Assembly (NCBI GenBank): GCA_003586115.2
Contig: QVOM02000112.1
Location: 102,127,174-102,191,173 of the forward strand
Origin: Salvator merianae
Taxonomy: Eukaryota; Chordata; Lepidosauria; Squamata; Teiidae
Direction: 5' to 3'
DNA: 64,000 nucleotides
Shown: one piece after another, positions 46,080-57,834 of the stretch
How positions within the stretch are numbered: position 1 is the stretch's first letter
Layout: each line of letters opens with the position of its first letter
The notes under the pieces: generated by a model
Database searches by the model: none
Seen by the model: the letters and a program-made list of their open reading frames with translations, nothing else
What the model was told of the DNA's origin: nothing
Position numbers and translations under genes: made by a program

Positions 46080-47320
46080 GGGAGACTTAAACTGTTAAGG
46101 CTTTGCACCTTGTGTGAGGGCAGCTGCAAAGATAATGTAGGTGCCCAAACTGAATAACTGATTGGATTAGGGCAGCTTTTTTATATGATCTAGAAAGTCT
46201 GAATGTTTCCCAGACCTTGTGTATCCCTTTTCCTGCCTGAACAGCCCAATTTCCTGCCTGTTCCCAGAGTGTTTTGAGGGTATAAAAACTAGGCTTATGT
46301 CCACTCAGCATCTTTGGCTTTTGCTAGGTCTACTGCTACATCTCAGACTTGCAGTGGGATCCACTCTGCATCTTAAGAGCTGAAATCAGTGTCCTTGATT
46401 CATTTGGAGTCCTCCCTGAATCCTTCAGCAAGAGCTGAACTCGGGACTTTGGTTTTGCCCAAAGTCCACTCTATCATTACTTCAAGAGGTAACAGTGGGT
46501 CTTTGGTTCTCCCCAAAGACCACACAGTACCCTACCTTCAAGATTAAACATGGGCTAAACTTCATGGGCCCCCACTGAGGAGACACCAGGGGCCAACCTC
46601 TGAGTGTGTGCTCAAGGGATAGATTGAAGCTGATTCACTCTCAGAGAGTCACTACTGCCATGTGTATTGGTCCTGCTATATTCTGGGTTTTGTGTCTAGA
46701 ATTCCTGCTGAAATCACTGCTTTTCAGCCTAAGAGAGGTGTGTGCCTTCTCCCCACTTGCAAACTGAATCACTGAGCTGGAGGAGGCCCATTTGGTCTCC
46801 CACTTCTGAGTTAAATGATTAACCAAAGGCCCAGGATACCTGATCTCCTTATACCTTCAGAGAGGCTGAGTTCACCAGAGTGCTGAGAATTCAGAAATCA
46901 CGTGCCTTTTGGCAAAGCCATGAGTTGTGTGTTTGTGCACTTTTGTAAATTTTTGCCTCTGAGAAGGTGATGATGAGAAGACTCTGGGAAAAGTATTGAT
47001 TCTTACAACCTTCTCCTTTTGCCTCATTTCTTTAGTACTTTTTCTCTTCACTTTATTTTCCTCCTCCCTTTACATTAACTTCACTCTCTCCCTCTTCTTT
47101 GCTTTTATTCCTTGCTTTGGTCTCTGCCTTGCCTTAAGCCTGAGAGACCATGGAAACTTTTACTCTGTAAAACATTCTCTCTTGCTAAAAGTTGCTGCTT
47201 GGTTATTTTGAGAATCTTGCTTCTTGAGTTGTTTTCCTGTTTGACTAATTCATCCAATTTGAAACTTTCAATACTGTTGCCTGTTGCAGTGTAATAAACT
47301 TATTTTTTGTGTGTCTTTTA
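46080..47320 (+). mobile_element. Possible solo LTR of an endogenous retrovirus or LTR element
   Basis: The layout resembles U3-R-U5: a TATA box (GGGTATAAAAACTAGG at about 46278), about 1 kb of moderately GC-rich noncoding sequence, a polyadenylation signal AATAAA at about 47292 and a GT-rich stretch (TTTTTTGTGTGTC) right after it. It contains a small internal near-repeat (GGGACTTTGGTTTTGCCCAA and TCTTTGGTTCTCCCCAAA). No internal coding region, primer-binding site or confirmed TG...CA ends with target duplication were found, so the boundaries are rough. Confidence 0.35.
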
Positions 47321-48114
47321 AAGAAACTCTGTATTGAAATCAACCAAGTGTCTCCCCTTCCCTTGGGATCAGCTCCAGTACGTTATTAGTTAAAATAAAC
47401 CAGTCGTCCTTAAAAATCCATTGTATATGTGGGAACACTGCTAAATACACATGGCTAGATCAGTTCCTGTAATAGATGTGACTTGTGCGATTAGAGCAGA
47501 AGACTATTTTGGCAATATTTTCAAGAAAATGTGACAGAGCCTTTAGATCCCTAACTAAAAAAAGTTTTACTGATCTCAGTGGCAACTTCAGCATGGTTGG
47601 CATGCAGCATCTCCTTGCCAGATTGTTCCCTGAGTGGCTGTGCCTCCCGGGGAATGCTCTGGCCATGTAGACCCTTCACTTATAGCACTCCTTGGTGTGA
47701 AAATTGTGTGAGGGAACCCTCCAACAGGAAACCACTTTAAAGTGGATTACCCAAAAGTTCCTGGGCTATGGGCTGCTCCAGCTATCTGCCATGTGGACAA
47801 CTGGACCTGCCCAAACAGCACATGGAGCCTGGCATCATTTTGCCATGCTACAGAAATGGTCCTAGAAGTGGGCTGTTTGCAGTGCACTACAAAGGGGCAA
47901 TCTAGGCCAAGATTGGCCTCCTTATAGCTTGCCATTGCATACAGTGTAGAAGCTTCCAGAGTCTGCTGTCGCTTTTGGCCTTAAAGCTGACTCCTAAAGA
48001 TGATTTCACACAGTAAGCATTTGTTATACTCACATCAACAGTAGGAGACAGAATACTAGTATGTGTATTTAGAACTGCAGTCTAAAGATAAGAATGAGTT
48101 TACATCCTCAGACA
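47321..48114. other. Unannotated stretch
   Basis: No gene seen. Part of 47460-47940 is GC-richer with internal inverted words and may be another DNA-element relic. Confidence 0.3.
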
Positions 48115-48491
48115 CTAGGGGAGTTTTTGCGGACACTGTCCACACTGCGTGGCCTTAGTACTTACCATCAGCAGCCTACCAGGATTCATGGTGCAAATGC
48201 TGGTAGCCTTGCTAGATCCATACCATGGCAATGGCCGAGAAGTGTCCAGCCACTGCCATGGCTGTGCACGCAGGCATGCACAGGTGCAATCATGCAATCG
48301 CACAGGTGCAGTCAGCAAGCATGGCATGGCACGGCACGGTGGCACATTTGCACCCGGAAACCAGTGCGAATGCGCTTTACCGGGAGCTGACTATCAGCTC
48401 CCAGTAAAGCTGAGGAGCACTAATTTGTGCTCTGCAACTAGTCATGATTGGGAGCAACATTATGCTAGTATAAAGTGCGAACAGTCCCTAG
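48115..48491. mobile_element. GC-rich nonautonomous DNA element, copy 2 (inverted)
   Basis: The right end in reverse complement reads CTAGGGACTGTTCGCACTTT, matching the left end of copy 1. The left end, CTAGGGGAGTTTTTGCGG, is more diverged. The interior has palindromic words (GCATGGCATGGCACGGCACG, ACCGGGAGCTGA with AGCTCCCAGT) and CpG-containing remnants. Confidence 0.65.
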
Positions 48492-49214
48492 GTTACCACA
48501 ACATCAGTAATGGATTTTGGAAATATTCCTGCAAATTGTATTGACAACTAGTCTTTTTTGTTGTTGTGTATGAGTTGTTAGATGTTCAAAGCTATAAGAT
48601 CATATTTCCCAGAATTTTGTGTTCACATATGGAAGGATAACTGTTAGAAGAGTATCTGTGAAAAGAGCCACTGAAGGGTATTAATATTGTACCAGCAATG
48701 AATGGCTCTGGGTTTTCTTATATTCATGTAATAACTAAATTCTTGTTAATCTTATATGAAAAATATTTGTTTGTTCTTTGGCCAAAATTTATCTTAATAA
48801 TAGAATTAATTTTTCTGATTTATTTTAAAACTTGAGTTGATAGAAAAGATGCAGATGAAAAAATGGAATTTGAAGACCAGCAAAAGAAATGAAATGATTA
48901 AGTTATGTGAAAGTGTTTTAGGTGGAAAGGAACCTCCAGAATGAAAAAAAACCCCTATGATTGTCAAAGGATCAGAATAGAAAAGCTTGAAGATTTGTCA
49001 GAAAAACTTTGAGACTACCATAGCCAAGAAGAAGAGGAGGAGGAGGAGGAGGAGGAGGAGGAGGAGGAAGAAGAAGTTGTTTAAATGAAAGGAAAGAAAT
49101 TAATTGCCACAGATTGGTTTTTCCTAAACTGAGTCCTGTTGTATGTTTTGGAATATAATAACCCACTATCCTTGAGGACTGCCTGTTCTTGCTGCAGTGC
49201 AGGAGAGTTGTATT
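48492..49214. other. Unannotated stretch with (GGA)n tract
   Basis: AT-rich. Contains a purine tract of GGA/GAA units at 49027-49077. No gene recognised; the plus-strand frame through it encodes Glu repeats only because of the microsatellite. Confidence 0.4.
49027..49077. repeat. (GGA)n/(GAA)n microsatellite
   Basis: About 51 bases of uninterrupted polypurine, mostly GGA units flanked by GAA. Such tracts can form triplex DNA. Confidence 0.95.
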
Positions 49215-51650
49215 CTAAAACTCTTTAATTTTTTTTTAATTAACAAAATTACAATAAATTCAACATTCCCAAACACTGAACATAGAAAATAAAAATAAAC
49301 CAAAATATAGCACTGTCTCAACACTGTCATACACATAATACAGCTACTAATTATTTTAATCAAAATATGAAGAACCAAGGGCTGGAATTTAGCTTAGAAC
49401 TGGACACACTTTCTTACATTTGCATTGGTCTAATAATCAATGTCATAAGCTCAATTCACTAATAACAATATTGCATTTGTAGTAGGTTTGTAGTGGGTTT
49501 GTACCATATTCGGAACCTTCCCACTTATTACTTTGTGCTGATAAGTTAGACATTTACTCCCATGACTTCCTATGCCAGATTTTCAATGTAAGCAGTGACT
49601 CATCTTTCCACTCAGCTGTGATATCCTTTTTTAATTTCTAATATCATGTAGTAAATCAGTTTTCTATGTTTGTTTATAATATGTGTTCGATAGATATGAA
49701 GTAGAGCAAGTTCTGTTGTGATTTCTATGGTATGGGGGAGTATTTTGTTGATTTCCCCAGTACTTGATGCCAGAAGTCTCTCAGTTTGGGGCATTCCCAC
49801 AAGACATGTACATAGGTCCCTCAATTTGGAGTTCTGTTCCTCATAATTGTAGGCATTACTGGCCTGTGATACCTTCTATAAAATATTTTAAATTGTAGTT
49901 CCCTGGCATTGGCTGATTTTTTTCAATGATACTTGTTAGTGGATATCTTCTCCCATTACTGGTCAGTGAACTGAATATCTAAATCTGGTTGCCAAACATC
50001 TTTGAAGCCTTTCATTTCTCCTGGCTTTGCCAGTACTATCAGTCTTTAAAGGCAAGCTACCACCACCTTACTCATTTGCAAGATCAATTTGAACTCTTTC
50101 AGATGGGATTTTGATTCTTTTTATACAAGTCTGTAATTTCAATGGATTTAAAATGGAACATACGTTGCTGCTTTTAAACCATCTACATATAACTAGTCGT
50201 AGACCTTCTTGTGTTTTTTCTACTAGTACTTTGATTTTGTATCATAAAAATCTTCCATTAGTACAACTCATGTCCTGTCTAGGTTTGCCCAGTCCTCTTT
50301 AGTAGCGGCTGTGCTGTATCTGAAAGAAACCACAATGGCATGATTGGTGATGGATCAGGAGCTAGGATTTTTCTCCATTTGTGCCAAATTTTATAGGTAC
50401 AAAAGAGCATAGGATTCAATATTTTATTTATTTTTATATTGAGGATCACAAAGAAAGTATGCATTGCCATTCCAGGGATTTTTTGTGCCTCATACTCAGT
50501 CCACCAGTGCTGAGATGTATGGGATGAAAGAAAGAGGTGATTTATTTGAAATGCTTCAAAGTGCCCGGAGAAATTAGGATTACCCCGGCCTTCTATCCTT
50601 TTGGTTTTATAATAATACATTTTTGTTATTCTGGGTCATCTGCCTCAAAAAGTAAAATTATCTAACATACTTTCCCATTTCTTTAGTAATGCATGCTTAA
50701 TATAAAAAGGTATTGTTTGGAAAAAATAAAGAAATCTGTGGATTACTACATTTTAACGGCTGCAATTTTTCCTAAAAGTGTAAGTTATTTGATTTCCAAT
50801 TGGTTAGGTCTCTCTTTGATCTTTTCCATAATGGGACATAGTTAAGTTGAAGTACTTTTGATTGGTTTTTTGGAATAGTAACTCCTAAGTCACAAAAATG
50901 TTTTTGATTTGTCTTAATTCCAGTTTTTCTTAATTCCATGTTATCAGCTGAGTTGTTTGGAGGATATTAGAATAGAGAAGCCGTGACTTATTTAAATTAA
51001 CTTTTAAAATGGACAATATTTAAAGCATGGATATTTCTTTCTGTAGAGCTAGTAGGATTCAGAGGGGATCTGAGGTAAATAGTACAAAGTTATTGCATAT
51101 AAATTGAACGTTAAAGGTTTGAACCCTATAAGATCCGGAGAATTACAGATTTTATTTGCTAATTATTCTAAAGCTAATGAAAATAGACAGGGGACATCCC
51201 TGCTTCGTACCCTATTAATATTAAAGGAGGAAAAGGTTAGGCCATTAACTGTAACTGTTTATGTAGAAGAACTGTATATGTATTCCATTACCTTAAGAAA
51301 TTCAATCCTAAAATGTAAGCATTTGAAGTAAGAATTGATGACTAATAGAGTTGAAGGTTTTATATACGTCAAGTGAGAAGAGCACCAAAGGACCTTTTGT
51401 TTGTTTACTGTGATATAAAGAATTAAAACCAACTTTAATAGGATCTGCTATTAACCAGCCAGGTATGTGCCTCCACTGTTTCTTTGAAGCAAAAGATTGA
51501 TCCTGTTAACTTCAAAATAACAAAATAATTTATAATCCTGGTTGTTTAAGAAAATAGGTCTATAAGATTCAACATCTGGCTCTTTTAATTCTTGCATAAT
51601 TTCATCATGTTCCAATATTTGCTTTTTAATGAAGCCAGTGCAAATGAAAT
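49215..51650 (-). mobile_element. 5'-truncated L1 LINE (ORF2 reverse transcriptase part to 3' end)
   Basis: The T-run at about 49230-49240 is the reversed poly-A end. Reading minus, the RT start at 51.5-51.6 kb reads DVESYRPIFLNNQDYKLF. The later region at 50.3-50.6 kb reads EAFQINHLFL, then YKIWHKWRKILAPDPSPIMP, the conserved post-RT block of squamate L1 ORF2. It is broken by many stops and frameshifts. It abuts the CR1/L3 element at 51655. Confidence 0.8.
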
Positions 51651-51654
51651 AAGA

Positions 51655-52627
51655 ACATAAGAACATAAGATGAGCCCTGTTGGATCAGGCAACAAACCCA
51701 TCTAGTCTAGCATCCTGTCTCACACAGTAACCCACCGATTGCTGCTGGGTATTCTCAAGCAGAGGACAAAGGCAAAACCTTCATGAAGTCTCAACTGCCT
51801 GCAAATGGCCTTTAGAGGTATCTTATCTGTTTCTCTGACCTGGAGAAAGTACCTAGGCATCCATTATAGTTGCCATTGAAACATCTGTCCTCCATGAATT
51901 TGTCTAATTTTTTCTTAAAGCTGTTCAGATTGGTTGCTGTAATCACCTCTTCTAGTAATAAATTTCATAGGTGGATGACCTCCTGGATAAAAAAAACAAC
52001 AACTTCCAGTTGTTAGTTCTAACTCGCCTGCCCGTCAGCTTCTTAGAACCCCTGGTTCTGGGGTTGCATGATAAAGAAAAGAATTTTTCTCTATTAATCT
52101 TTTCCATACCATGGATGATTTTATATACTTCAGTTAGGTCTCCTCTCAAATGCCATCTTTCAAGGCCTAGATAGTGCAGCCTGACTTTGTAAGGGAGGTG
52201 TTCCTTCTCTGCATTTTTTGCAGTTCCACAAGATACTTCCGGTGATGTAGTGACTAAATTGTACACAATATCACAAATGTGGCCTCATCATAGATTTATA
52301 AAAAGGTTTTATTATGCTTGTTGATTTATTTTCTATTCCCTTCCTAATTACTCCCTAGCACTGAATTTTTTCATTGCTGCTGTGGACAGGATTGACACCT
52401 TCATTGAGCTGTCTACCAGAACCACAATATCCTTTGCTGGTCTATCACAGAAAACTCAGTCTCCATCATTTTACTGGTATGGTTGGGGTTATTTGCCCTG
52501 AAGTACATCACTTTGCACTTACTAAGACTGAAGCACATTTGCTACCTGGTTGCCCACTCACCCGATGTCAAGAAATCCCTCTGGTCCTCTTTGCAATCTT
52601 TCAGTTTTTACTAGCCTGAACAATTGT
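51655..52627 (-). mobile_element. CR1/L3-type LINE, 3' part (split by foldback element)
   Basis: Begins with AAGAACATAAGAACATAAGA, the reversed 3' end of the family. It then encodes, on minus, RWHLRGDLTEVYKIIHGMEK, then INREKFFSLSCNPRTRG, the ORF2 C-terminal block RRLRGDLIEVYKI..FFSL..TRG. The repeat text is interrupted at 52627 and resumes at 54631. Confidence 0.8.
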
Positions 52628-52869
52628 GGCTGCGGTCACACTTCAAGAAAGTAGTCCGTGTTATACGCGGTTCGAATTCAAACCGTCCCAGCCCCGCTCA
52701 CACCCAGTACCTGAAAATCCGTTCTCCATTTGGGCTTCACTGCTCACACCTTCCTTTTCCAGTTCTTAGTTGCCTGAAACGGTACCTTTTGCGTCGCCAC
52801 CCCTTTCCACCGTTGCGCCCCTCCCTTCACTCTAATAGGATAATTGCTTGTCAATCAAGTTTTTGAATG

Positions 52870-53225
52870 CAAGGGGTGGGGGCAGAGAGCTACCTATCCC
52901 CTGCTGTCCATCTCCCCACCATCTCTCCCTTGCCAAGCAGGTCCTGGTCAGCAGGGCTCTGCCTGGCTGGCGAGAAAGTGTGGCGGCTTTTTTTTTTATC
53001 ATTAAATGGCCACTTTTGCGCAACTGTGTAAATGCAGAATCTCATCCACGGAGCAGACGGTGGGGTTTTCTCCACCAAAATCAAGAGAAATCCAGGAAGC
53101 CATTTCAGGTTTGCTGCCCATACCTGGCCAAAGGGCACTTGAAATGGACCCCAACTTGGAAGGACTTTCCTACACACACCCCTCCAGGCCCCTGTCATCT
53201 GCCTCCCCGCCGTCCCCTTCCTTTC
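52870..53225 (+). repeat. Left arm of the internal palindrome
   Basis: Inverted partner of 53836-54190. Shared blocks include TTGCGCAACT, GAAATGGACCCC against its complement, GGCCAAAGGGCACTTGAAAT and GGAAGGACTTTCCTAC. Confidence 0.8.
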
Positions 53226-53835
53226 TTCCTCCTTTCTAGCCATGCAGACGCACACGCGCTCACGCAGGGACAAGTTGGATGGGAAGGTTTCAGACACAAA
53301 GTAGCAGCAGCAGTTTCCTTCCTTTCTAGCCGTGCAAACATACACGCGCACACAGGGACAAGCCTGCAAAGTTTCTTTTCCTTTTACAGATTTGTGCTAC
53401 TTCAGAGCTCGGCAGAACAATAGCAGCACCTCCCCTCTTGCTTCTAGGCATGCAGACACCAAGAATAGAGATTAAATAATTAAAACTAAGCACCTTCTCT
53501 GTGCTTGGAATCTGCATATGTAGAAAAGCCGAGGATGAAAGGGGGGGGGAGTTGAGAGGATCATTAACGAGTGAGAGAGCTGAGGGACAACTTTTTTGGG
53601 GGGTGAGAGAAATTTTATTTTTATTATTTTTAAAGTGTGGAAAAGCAAAAAAAACCAAAACCCAAACAACCAGCCACCCTCCCAAAGCAGTTTCTCTCCA
53701 CACCTTGCTTTGATCCCTTGTTTAGGATCTAGCAAGGAGATTATAAGGCTTTTTTCTTTTAATTTAAAGAAGTGTATAATAAAAAAAAGAAGCCGCAGCA
53801 CTCCCTCGCCAGCCAGGCAGGGTCCTGCTCGGCAA

Positions 53836-54190
53836 GGAAGGGGACGGCGGGGAGGCGGACGGCAGGGGCCTGGGGGGGGGGCGTAGGAAAGTCCTTCCAG
53901 GTCAGGGTCCATTTCAAGTGCCCTTTGGCCAGGTATGGGCTACATACCTGAAATGGCTACCTGGGGTTTCCTCGATCTTGGCGGAGAAACCCCGCCGTCC
54001 GCTCTCTGGATGAGATTATGCATTTACATAGTTGCGCAAAAGTGGCCATTTAATAATAATAAAAAAAGCCGCTGCACTCCCTCACCAGCCAGGCAGGGTC
54101 CAGCTTACCAAGACCTGCTTGGCAAGGAAGGGGACGGCGGGGAGGTGGACAGCCAGGAGCTGGGGGGATAGATAAATTGTGGCAGAGGTG
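53836..54190 (-). repeat. Right arm of the internal palindrome
   Basis: Reverse complement of the left arm with roughly 85 percent identity by eye. Part of it (about 54064-54165) is also directly repeated at about 53785-53870 (GCCAGCCAGGCAGGGTCC, GGCAAGGAAGGGGACGGCGG), so the loop edge holds a second copy of the arm base. Confidence 0.75.
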
Positions 54191-54630
54191 ATGCATGGAA
54201 GCCTGAGCATCAGGGGAGTGAGTCCTGCTTCAGCGGTACTCTATGCTCTTCCTGCATTCCAGAAGTTGTTTATTGAGGAGGGCTGGTGATACTGCGGAGG
54301 AAGGAAGAAGGGGGGAATGGAAACAACTTGAGGTAACGCCCAGACATCTCACATTGGCTAAGAGAACAAAAGGGAAGTTCTGCAGCAACCGCCCACTGCG
54401 GCATGGTTCAGCCTCTTTAATCCTCTTCCATGCCCACACCTTTGAAATAAAAACGGAGTATAGCACTACAACGGTTTTAGAGCTGTGTTAATCCGAATGT
54501 CGGAAAATCCGTGTGGAAAATCCGTGTGTGTAGAAAGTACCGATGAGAAACGGATTTCAATACACAGATGTGGTCGACGAGATTCTAAAACGGCCAGAAC
54601 AAGCTTTAAAGTGAAGGTGTGACCGCAGCC

Positions 54631-54970
54631 TGTGTGTCATTAGCAAAGTTTGCTATCTCCCTACTTAACTATTCTCTGTTTCCTGTCTTTTAGCCGGCTA
54701 TTAATGCAAGACAGGACATGTCCTCTTATTCCTTTTTTTTTATTATTGCACAGGGGCTTGCTAGAAGATCAGCAATATCATATTTAAGTTCTTTAAGAAC
54801 TCTTGTATGCATGCCATCTGGTCCAGTGATTTGTTAGCAGTTAGTTTATTAAGACACGCAAGGACCTCCTCCCTACTTCTATCCAATTTAATTCTTCTGA
54901 CTCCCTCCCTGAAAAGATAATCATCAGTAGCATAACTGTGGTAGAGGCAATAAAATGCCTATTGGAATTC
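54631..54970 (-). mobile_element. CR1/L3-type LINE, continuation with RT scrap
   Basis: TGTGTCATTAGCAAAGTTTG continues the repeat text broken at 52627. Further on the minus strand reads VLACLNKLTANKSLD, a decayed 'L..LN.NKSPGPDG' reverse-transcriptase start. Confidence 0.6.
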
Positions 54971-56249
54971 AGACTTTTGAAACTTCTGCAATATATTTAT
55001 GAGCAATAAGAAGATACTAGCCAATGTTATTATAGCTGCTTAATTGAATTAGTATCTCTTGTCTGGTAGCAAGGCTGGATATTCAACAATAAAAAGATGT
55101 AAAATAGGTGTGACCAAACTACTTCCTTTTAAAAAAAATATAAGTATAACTTTATTGTAAATATTAAACATGGTACATAAACAACCATAACATCACATTT
55201 TTCTAATATACTATTGATGCTTTTGACTGAATGTTCTGACGCACTAGAGATCTGTTCATCATTATTATATTTATTTACTATTCCTAATTTATATTGTATT
55301 GTTATGTATCTATATTAAGTGGATATCTTTTTAAATATCATAGTATTATATATATGTGCACATATATAATGTAAAACCTACCATACTGTTCTTTAATAAT
55401 GCACTTTATATAACATAATTATAATGCTATACTTAGGATATTACCATATATATATTGCAGTATATCTTGGGGTGCTTCCAGCCAGCAAGATCTTCTTTAG
55501 ATCCCACAATTGCCTCTTGCTACTTCTGCCAGCCTGATGGAGCCAAACATGGCTTCTTGTCTCCATCTGGTGGTTCTAACATTTCTATTCTTGGTCAACA
55601 AGCCCAGGTGTCAGCCAAGCACCTGCCCACTTCCTTTTGTATTTTTCCCATTCTTGGCTTGCGCCTGGGTATTTTGACCAGGAACAGCAATGTGAAGAGC
55701 TACCAGACAGAAGTAAGGAATTGCTATTACAGAAAACCTAGTGTTGGTGATGGATTTTCTGTAATACTGATGTTCTGGATTTTTCAGTCAACTAACCCAG
55801 GGCTATATTGGAACTGCCACAGAAATGTATGACATTCCCAGTATAGTCCCAGGAGAATCACCGGTTTTTACCTGGTTCTGGGGCACTCTTATATTACATT
55901 TATGTAATAGCTATTATAACATATTGTCATATTTTCCCATTGGGAAAAATCATCACATCAATATTACAAACAAGGTGAGTCTTATTCATTATCTCTAGTC
56001 TGTTCAAGTGAACAGAATCAGTCTTTCATTATTCAGGATCAATGGTTAGTATTGTCTTTATAACTAATTACTCTGTGTATTGTTCCATGGCTAAAATCCC
56101 AAATTTGTTCTCTCTTCCTCCCATTATGCATATTCTTTATCACCCTTCCCCACTCAAACTCCAAGTTATTATATTTCTCCCTTCTTCCAGTCTCTTTCAT
56201 CATGAAACACTTATAAACAGTAAATATCTTCCCTAGCTTGTTCCAGCTT
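54971..56249. other. AT-rich stretch, possible L1 3' region, otherwise unannotated
   Basis: 55125-55450 is extremely AT-rich and reads like a reversed L1 3' UTR. The 125-codon plus-strand frame at 55455-55832 has no family resemblance. Nothing certain. Confidence 0.3.
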
Positions 56250-57410
56250 AACTTTTATGTACAACATTTTCAAAGAAAAGAGGGGAAAACATGATTATCC
56301 ATTCAGATTTGAGCTATATCCATCCTATATTTTGTGAACTCATCAGTGACTCTTGCTACTCTTTTTTAAACTATTGTTATGGCATTTGTTTCCAAGTGAA
56401 ACATCCAGATTTAGGAGGAGCTGATTCCTAGTTTTTTCCAAGGGAGCATTCTGCTACATCTTTCAAGTTGAGAATGTTAATAATTTTCTCAGCTTCTTCA
56501 AAGGTCGTGGCTTTCAGTTGCTTAACTTTAAAATTAACTATTACTGAGCGGGGAAAGCCCTAACAAAAATGTTGGTTAGAATTTTGAAGCATGATCATGA
56601 GGGGGTGGAATTTTACTTCTAAGTCTTAAAGTTTCAGGAACTATATCCCGGAAAACTATAATTTACTGGCCATCCAAAGAAAGATCCGCACAATTTCAGA
56701 GAGCTGCAAGTATTCTAGATTTTACAGTGGATCTATCAAATGTGATCATTATATCTCTTGGATATTGAGTCATGCCTGCCTGCACATTGAAACTTCAGTG
56801 AGCTCTCACTATATCTTGGGTTAAAAGGTTTAGATCTGGAAAAAGTTTAGACCACCAGTCAATCAAAAATAGTATATTCCTTCCTTCCAAGCTTTCCTTC
56901 ACCCCATGTAGGTGAATATTTCCGCTTCAGGAACTGTTCTGCAGATCTATGAGTTGTTCATACAATCAGTCCCTTGTTTCATTGTTTGAATTTGTGACGA
57001 GTTAAAGGTTGCAGCATCAACGGCCATTGAGGCCATTTCTTCAACCACTTTGAGCCCATTCGCAATTGTGGAGGCTGCTTCTTTCTTGGTAGCAATATCA
57101 GACTGTACTGATTTTAAAAAGTCTTTTCTATTTCTGTAATGGGGAAATTTTAAGGGTATCTAATTTGTCCCAATCACTAGGGCATTGGTATAGGTTCTCC
57201 TCTCCTCGTTCATTTTTCCCTTGTGGGGTTTTGGTGCTTGCGGCCACCATTTTATGTATCCATTGCTCAGCTTGTTTGGATTTCTTTGTCTTCTTATTCT
57301 TGAGATTTTTGCTTAAGATCCCCAGTTTTGGCAGGAGAGTATCTAGCAGGTTGGGCAGGAGTTTAGATCTTACCTCTTGTTTTTCACTTTCACAATTTTA
57401 AAATCACCAG
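56250..57410 (-). mobile_element. L1-type ORF1 remnant
   Basis: Minus-strand pieces include FPRSVIVNFKVKQLKATTFE then EAEKIINILN, like the C-terminal RNA-binding domain of L1 ORF1. A coiled-coil-like stretch with NRKDFLKSVQSDIATKKEAA lies toward its N-terminus. Many stops. It probably belongs to an internally deleted L1. Confidence 0.5.
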
Positions 57411-57461
57411 CGTGATCATAGCTCTGAAGGGAAACTACATCTCTCCTTTACAGCACATGCA

Positions 57462-57560
57462 CCTTGTTTAATTCATTTTTAAACCAGCCTTCAGCTAAGC
57501 CCAAGGGTAGTATACAGACAGATACAACCAGCATTAAACTAAAAACAGTGATTAAAAGTG
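57462..57560 (-). repeat. L2-type 3' tail scrap
   Basis: Reads TTTAAACCAGCCTTCAGCTA, then CAAGGGTAGTATACAGACAG, a diverged reversed tail. Confidence 0.4.
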
Positions 57561-57834
57561 GAGGGGAGAAGACTGATTTATTTTTTAAAAGAACTTTGAG
57601 GACCTGTGGTTGGTAATTTACATCAACTGAAGAGAAATTGGATATTGGTTGTATCTTTGCCCCTACCAATCCTGTTATATGCAGACTTTGTAAAGGTGTC
57701 GAATGTTCTGTGCAATACTATTGAGACAATCATCTTTATTAATTAGAAGACAAAGTATTGTTCTTTGCTAATAGATGAGCTATTGAAATGGAGTATCTCT
57801 GGCAATTAAATTAAACAGATCAAATGTTTCAAAT

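Larger units (their letters stand above)
52628..54630. mobile_element. 2.0 kb foldback DNA transposon inserted in the CR1/L3 element
   Basis: The terminal inverted repeats GGCTGCGGTCACAC (52628-52641) and GTGTGACCGCAGCC (54617-54630) are perfect for 14 bp. The flanks show a probable 3 bp target duplication TGT (52625-52627 and 54631-54633). Inside is a large palindrome: 52870-53225 is the inverted copy of about 53836-54190, with a loop of about 610 bp. Many CpGs survive (TATACGCGGTTCGAATTC near 52661), which suggests youth. No transposase is recognised; the long open frames (for example 191 codons at 52848) are GC-rich chance frames. Superfamily undecided: a 3 bp target fits PIF/Harbinger-like or CACTA-like groups, but the ends are not diagnostic to me. 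Confidence 0.8.

Noticed and set aside
49027..49077. Glu-rich coding region, for example an acidic HMGB1-like tail
   Set aside because: The tract is a pure GGA/GAA microsatellite with stops on both sides and no HMG-box sequence nearby.
52970..53010. Candidate CpG-island promoter at 52.6-54.2 kb
   Set aside because: The CpGs belong to the young transposon with defined ends, not to a host promoter.
52848..53423. 191-codon open frame on plus
   Set aside because: It lies inside the foldback transposon, follows its GC-rich palindromic arms, and shows no domain or codon pattern. Overlapping open frames exist on the other strand.
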